A DNA stretch of 14,495 nt from the NCBI GenBank assembly GCA_003485185.1, contig DNAS01000191.1:1-14495 (forward strand), read 5' to 3'. Below the pieces are notes generated by a model. It ran no database searches, was not told the DNA's origin, and saw nothing but the letters and a program-made list of their open reading frames with translations. Shown one piece after another: positions 12,371-14,495 of the stretch; within the stretch, counting starts at the first letter, position 1; each line of letters opens with the position of its first letter. This DNA comes from Phycisphaerales bacterium. Lineage in GTDB: Bacteria; Planctomycetota; Phycisphaerae; SM23-33. Position numbers and translations under genes: made by a program.

Positions 12371-13546
12371 TCAACTGCCCTTGCGCAGGCGGAACTGGTT
12401 GGGGGTCTGTCCGGTCCGCAGGCGGAACAGGGCCGTCATGTGGGCGGCCGTCTTGAACCCCGTCTGCCGGGCGATCCGGCTGGCCGACAACGCCGTCTCG
12501 AGCAGCAGTTGCCGGACGCGCCCGATGCGATAGCGCAGGATGAAGTCGTGGGGCGTGCAGCCCAGGCGATCCTTGAACCGCCGCTCCAGCGTGGACCGGG
12601 AGATGCTCACCTGCCGCACCACGTCCTCGACGTTGATTCCGTTGGCCACGTTCTCGTGGATGAACTGCACCGCCTCGAGCAGGACGGGGTCTCGCAGGGC
12701 GGCCATGCCGCTGGAGGCCCGCACCTGGATGCCCAGCGGGGCGATCCACGTCACCTCGCGGGGCACGGGCTTTCCCGCTATCATGCGTTCCAGCGTTTCG
12801 GCGGCCTTGTAGCCGATCGTCTCCACGTTCGGCGTGACGCTGCTGAGCGTGGGATTGGACAGCTCGCAGACGACGTCGTCGTTGTCCACCCCCAGCACGG
12901 CCACGTCATAGGGCACGCGGATTCCGGCCATGGCGCAGGCTTCCAGCACCTGCCGCCCGCGCGTGTCGTTGCAGGCGAGGATCCCCGCCGGCTTGGGCAG
13001 GCGCGTCAGCCACGTCGCCAAGGAGCGCTGATCGGTCACGCGAAACTGCTCGTGCGCCTTGACGGCCCCCTTCTGCGAACGCCGGGAGAGCAGGAAGACA
13101 TGTTTGACGCAGTTGGCCGGAAGGGACATCTCCTCGAACACCCGCTGGCGCTCGTCGGAGAAATCCAGCCCCCGATAGCCGCAAAACGCCAGATGCTCGA
13201 ACCCGTTGTCCCGCAGGTGCTCGACGGCCGTCTCGATGACGCGGACGGGATCGGTCTCGATGACCGGGACGCCCGGAAACCGAAACGACCCGCGCAGATC
13301 GACCGTGGGCAGGTTCAACGCCCGGACGGCCGTGGCGAGGCGACGGTTTTCGATTCGCGCGATGATCCCGTCGGCCTTGAAAGCCTTGAGGCGCTTCAGG
13401 TCCAGCCGGTCGGTGAGGTAGCGCATGCCGTGGAAGAAGATCCATCGCCCGTGAATCCGTCCGTATTTGGCGATCCCCCGCAGGCAGCCGCGTCCGTAGG
13501 CGGCTGCGGCTTCCACCAGCAGGATGACTCGAGGATGGGGCTGCAT
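12371..13546 (-). CDS. XylR-type transcriptional regulator (LacI-like sugar-binding domain plus AraC helix-turn-helix)
   Basis: A 391-residue DNA-binding regulator. Residues about 5-275 form a periplasmic-binding-protein-like sensor of the LacI/GalR and XylR sort. Clear segments include ILACNDTRGRQVLEACAMAG (189-208) and the hallmark VAVLGVDNDDVVCELSNPTL (215-234) followed by SSVTPNVETIGYKAAETLERM (235-255). Unlike LacI there is no N-terminal helix-turn-helix. Instead, residues about 285-391 form an AraC pair of helix-turn-helices (VEDVVRQVSISRSTLERRFK, 306-325, and ASRIARQTGFKTAAHMTALF, 355-374) with the family ending TPNQFRLRKGS. The ATG at 13546 has GGAGG 10 nt upstream; an upstream ATG at 13627 lies inside the promoter. 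It probably activates sugar-use genes when it binds its ligand. Which genes it controls is not shown; the importer and the other catabolic-looking genes in the window are candidates. Confidence 0.93.
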   Translation of the reverse strand: MQPHPRVILLVEAAAAYGRGCLRGIAKYGRIHGRWIFFHGMRYLTDRLDLKRLKAFKADGIIARIENRRLATAVRALNLPTVDLRGSFRFPGVPVIETDPVRVIETAVEHLRDNGFEHLAFCGYRGLDFSDERQRVFEEMSLPANCVKHVFLLSRRSQKGAVKAHEQFRVTDQRSLATWLTRLPKPAGILACNDTRGRQVLEACAMAGIRVPYDVAVLGVDNDDVVCELSNPTLSSVTPNVETIGYKAAETLERMIAGKPVPREVTWIAPLGIQVRASSGMAALRDPVLLEAVQFIHENVANGINVEDVVRQVSISRSTLERRFKDRLGCTPHDFILRYRIGRVRQLLLETALSASRIARQTGFKTAAHMTALFRLRTGQTPNQFRLRKGS

Positions 13547-13585
13547 CGGCAATGAACCTCCGAAAAAGAAAGCCGACTGAATACC

Positions 13586-13598
13586 GATACTGTGTATC
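13586..13598. promoter_or_regulatory. Palindromic operator GATAC-N3-GTATC at the regulator's own promoter
   Basis: The arms 13586-13590 and 13594-13598 are perfect inverted repeats. The site fills the gap between the -10 box and the predicted transcription start (about 13592) of the XylR-type regulator. Binding there would block RNA polymerase, so autorepression is the simplest reading. Inference. Confidence 0.5.
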
Positions 13599-13627
13599 AC
13601 TTTATTCCATCCCGGCCTGGATGACAA
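13599..13627 (-). promoter_or_regulatory. Sigma-70-like promoter of the XylR-type regulator
   Basis: On the minus strand TTGTCA (13622-13627) and TAAAGT (13599-13604) are separated by 17 nt; 5 and 4 of 6 matches. Leader of about 46 nt. It lies between the end of the metallo-hydrolase gene and the regulator, so the regulator need not depend on read-through. Confidence 0.6.
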
Positions 13628-13675
13628 GCCCCCAGGAAGGATTCGGGGATGGGAAAAAGCGGTCAGGCCGCGAAG

Positions 13676-14398
13676 TCAATTCGCCCGCAGATCCGCCAGG
13701 TCCGTCTCGGCGCCGACGTGGAGTTCGACGGCGTGCATGCCCGCCTCGTCGCAGCGCGCCAGGAACGCCGCCGGGTCCACCGTGTTCTCGGCGAACAGCC
13801 CGTAGTGCATGGGCGCGACGGTGCGCGGGGCCAACAGGGCGGCGAGCAGGGCCGCCTGGAGATGGTCCATGTTCCCCCACTTGCCGTTGATGCAGACCAG
13901 CAGGAGGTCCACGCCGGCGGCGAATTCGCACGCGGAAGCCGTCAGTTCCCGCGTGTACAGCGTGTCGCCCGTGAGATAGACCGACTGCCCGGCGGCGCGC
14001 AGCAGGAGGCTGACGGCTTCGGTGGCGCCGTGGCTGGCGTGCAGGGCCCGCAGTTGGAACGGCCCGGCGGCGGACTGCTGCCCAGCCGACAGCGGGAGAA
14101 TCCGCCCCGGCGCGGCGCCCATCTTGCGCAGGCGCTCCTGCACGGCGCCCGGACCGGCCAGCAGGCAGTCCGTGCGCTCCACTAGGTGGGCGATCAGGAC
14201 CGGATCGAGGTGGTCAGGGTGATCGTGCGTGCAGACGACGACGACGGGCGACAACTCCTCCGCATCCATCGGCGGCGGGGTCAGTCGCGTCAGGCCCTGC
14301 TTGCGCTCCACGAAATCGCTCAGGTACGGATCCACCGCCAGCCGAAATCCCTCGGACACGAACAGGAACCCGCCCTGCCCCAACCACGTCAGTTTCAT
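13676..14398 (-). CDS. Metallo-beta-lactamase-fold hydrolase, UlaG-like
   Basis: A 240-residue cytoplasmic metal-dependent hydrolase of the UlaG (L-ascorbate-6-phosphate lactonase)-like branch. It begins MKLTWLGQGGFLFVSEGFRLAVDPYLSD in family style. The metal-binding motif Thr-His58-Asp-His60-Pro-Asp62-His63 is intact. Further likely ligands are His123 (LHASHGATEAVS), Asp145 (YLTGDTLYT) and His198 (VAPMHYGLF). The segment VCINGKWGNMDHLQAA (168-183) and the closing MHYGLFAENTVDPAAF are typical of this branch. In the known pathway UlaG opens a sugar lactone; here the substrate could be a different lactone or phosphodiester. The start at 14398 is preferred because GAGGAA lies 8-10 nt upstream; the in-frame ATG at 14416 lacks a ribosome binding site and abuts the tandem repeat. 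The XylR-type regulator gene follows on the same strand after 129 bp with its own promoter. Confidence 0.88.
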   Translation of the reverse strand: MKLTWLGQGGFLFVSEGFRLAVDPYLSDFVERKQGLTRLTPPPMDAEELSPVVVVCTHDHPDHLDPVLIAHLVERTDCLLAGPGAVQERLRKMGAAPGRILPLSAGQQSAAGPFQLRALHASHGATEAVSLLLRAAGQSVYLTGDTLYTRELTASACEFAAGVDLLLVCINGKWGNMDHLQAALLAALLAPRTVAPMHYGLFAENTVDPAAFLARCDEAGMHAVELHVGAETDLADLRAN

Positions 14399-14416
14399 GG
14401 AATGTTCCTCACTCAT

Positions 14417-14495
14417 CAGGCTTCAGGCTACAGGCTTCAGGCTACAGGCTTCAGGCTACAGGCTTTAGGCTACAGGCTACAGGCTTCAGGCTACA
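14417..14495. repeat. Heptamer tandem repeat (CAGGCTT/CAGGCTA alternating), truncated by the window end
   Basis: Eleven complete 7-bp units (14417-14493) follow one another without gaps, plus the start of a twelfth. CAGGCTT and CAGGCTA mostly alternate, making a 14-bp higher-order unit; one unit is TAGGCTA (14466-14472) and one alternation is skipped at 14473-14479. The array starts 18 bp upstream of the metallo-hydrolase start codon. Seven is not a multiple of three, so the array is not built for coding. Confidence 0.95.

Noticed and set aside
14399..14416. Start codon at 14416 for the metallo-hydrolase
   Set aside because: No ribosome binding site precedes it and the array of repeats begins at once; the ATG at 14398 has GAGGAA at a proper distance and a family-like N-terminus.
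14417..14495. CRISPR array
   Set aside because: The repeat is a gapless 7-bp tandem unit with no spacers and no cas genes nearby.

Overview
The window is GC-rich bacterial DNA, about two thirds G+C by eye, with eight intact protein genes or partial genes of metabolic type, one tRNA, one integrase relic and several intergenic repeats. Several traits point to the Planctomycetota or a close PVC relative, probably a metagenome-derived genome. These are an orphan type II prepilin with a C-terminal H-X-DG motif, a XylR-type regulator (sugar-binding domain fused to an AraC helix-turn-helix domain), an unusually long MalF-type permease, a UROD-fold methyltransferase relative, a Cys-type sulfatase, and hairpins built on CAAGC/GCTTG. 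The lineage is an inference from gene style, not a search result.

Layout, left to right. (1) 1-4752: a carbohydrate ABC importer. The ATPase gene (partial, leaving the window at base 1) is transcribed leftward. The solute-binding protein and two permeases form a tight rightward operon that ends at a GC hairpin. The divergent region between them has two good sigma-70-like promoters and several palindromes. (2) 4798-7159: a leftward pair, metK followed by a UROD/MtaA-like protein. (3) 7340-8818: a cytoplasmic-looking sulfatase divergent from metK. (4) 8819-8964: two matched 11-bp-stem hairpins between convergent genes. (5) 8965-10068: an enolase-superfamily enzyme, leftward. (6) 10180-10319: a 132-bp MITE-like element with terminal inverted repeats and a CTAG duplication. 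(7) 10370-11145: tRNA-Glu(CUC) with promoter and terminator, followed by a 5'-truncated tyrosine integrase on the opposite strand, an att-like partial copy of the tRNA 3' part, and a second terminator. (8) 11489-12337: a prepilin-like protein. (9) 12371-14398: a XylR-type regulator with a palindrome at its own promoter, and a UlaG-like metallo-beta-lactamase-fold hydrolase. (10) 14417-14495: a heptamer tandem repeat running off the window.

How the genes may work together (inference): the importer, the sulfatase without a signal peptide, the enolase-superfamily enzyme, the UlaG-like hydrolase and the XylR-type regulator fit uptake and cytoplasmic breakdown of a modified carbohydrate, perhaps sulfated. 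They are not one operon, however, and each has its own promoter. metK is housekeeping; its neighbour could be a methyl-transfer enzyme. Nothing here is by itself a proven new system. The most distinctive items are the enlarged permease, the MITE with its hairpin family, the tRNA-Glu integration scar and the heptamer array close to a start codon.
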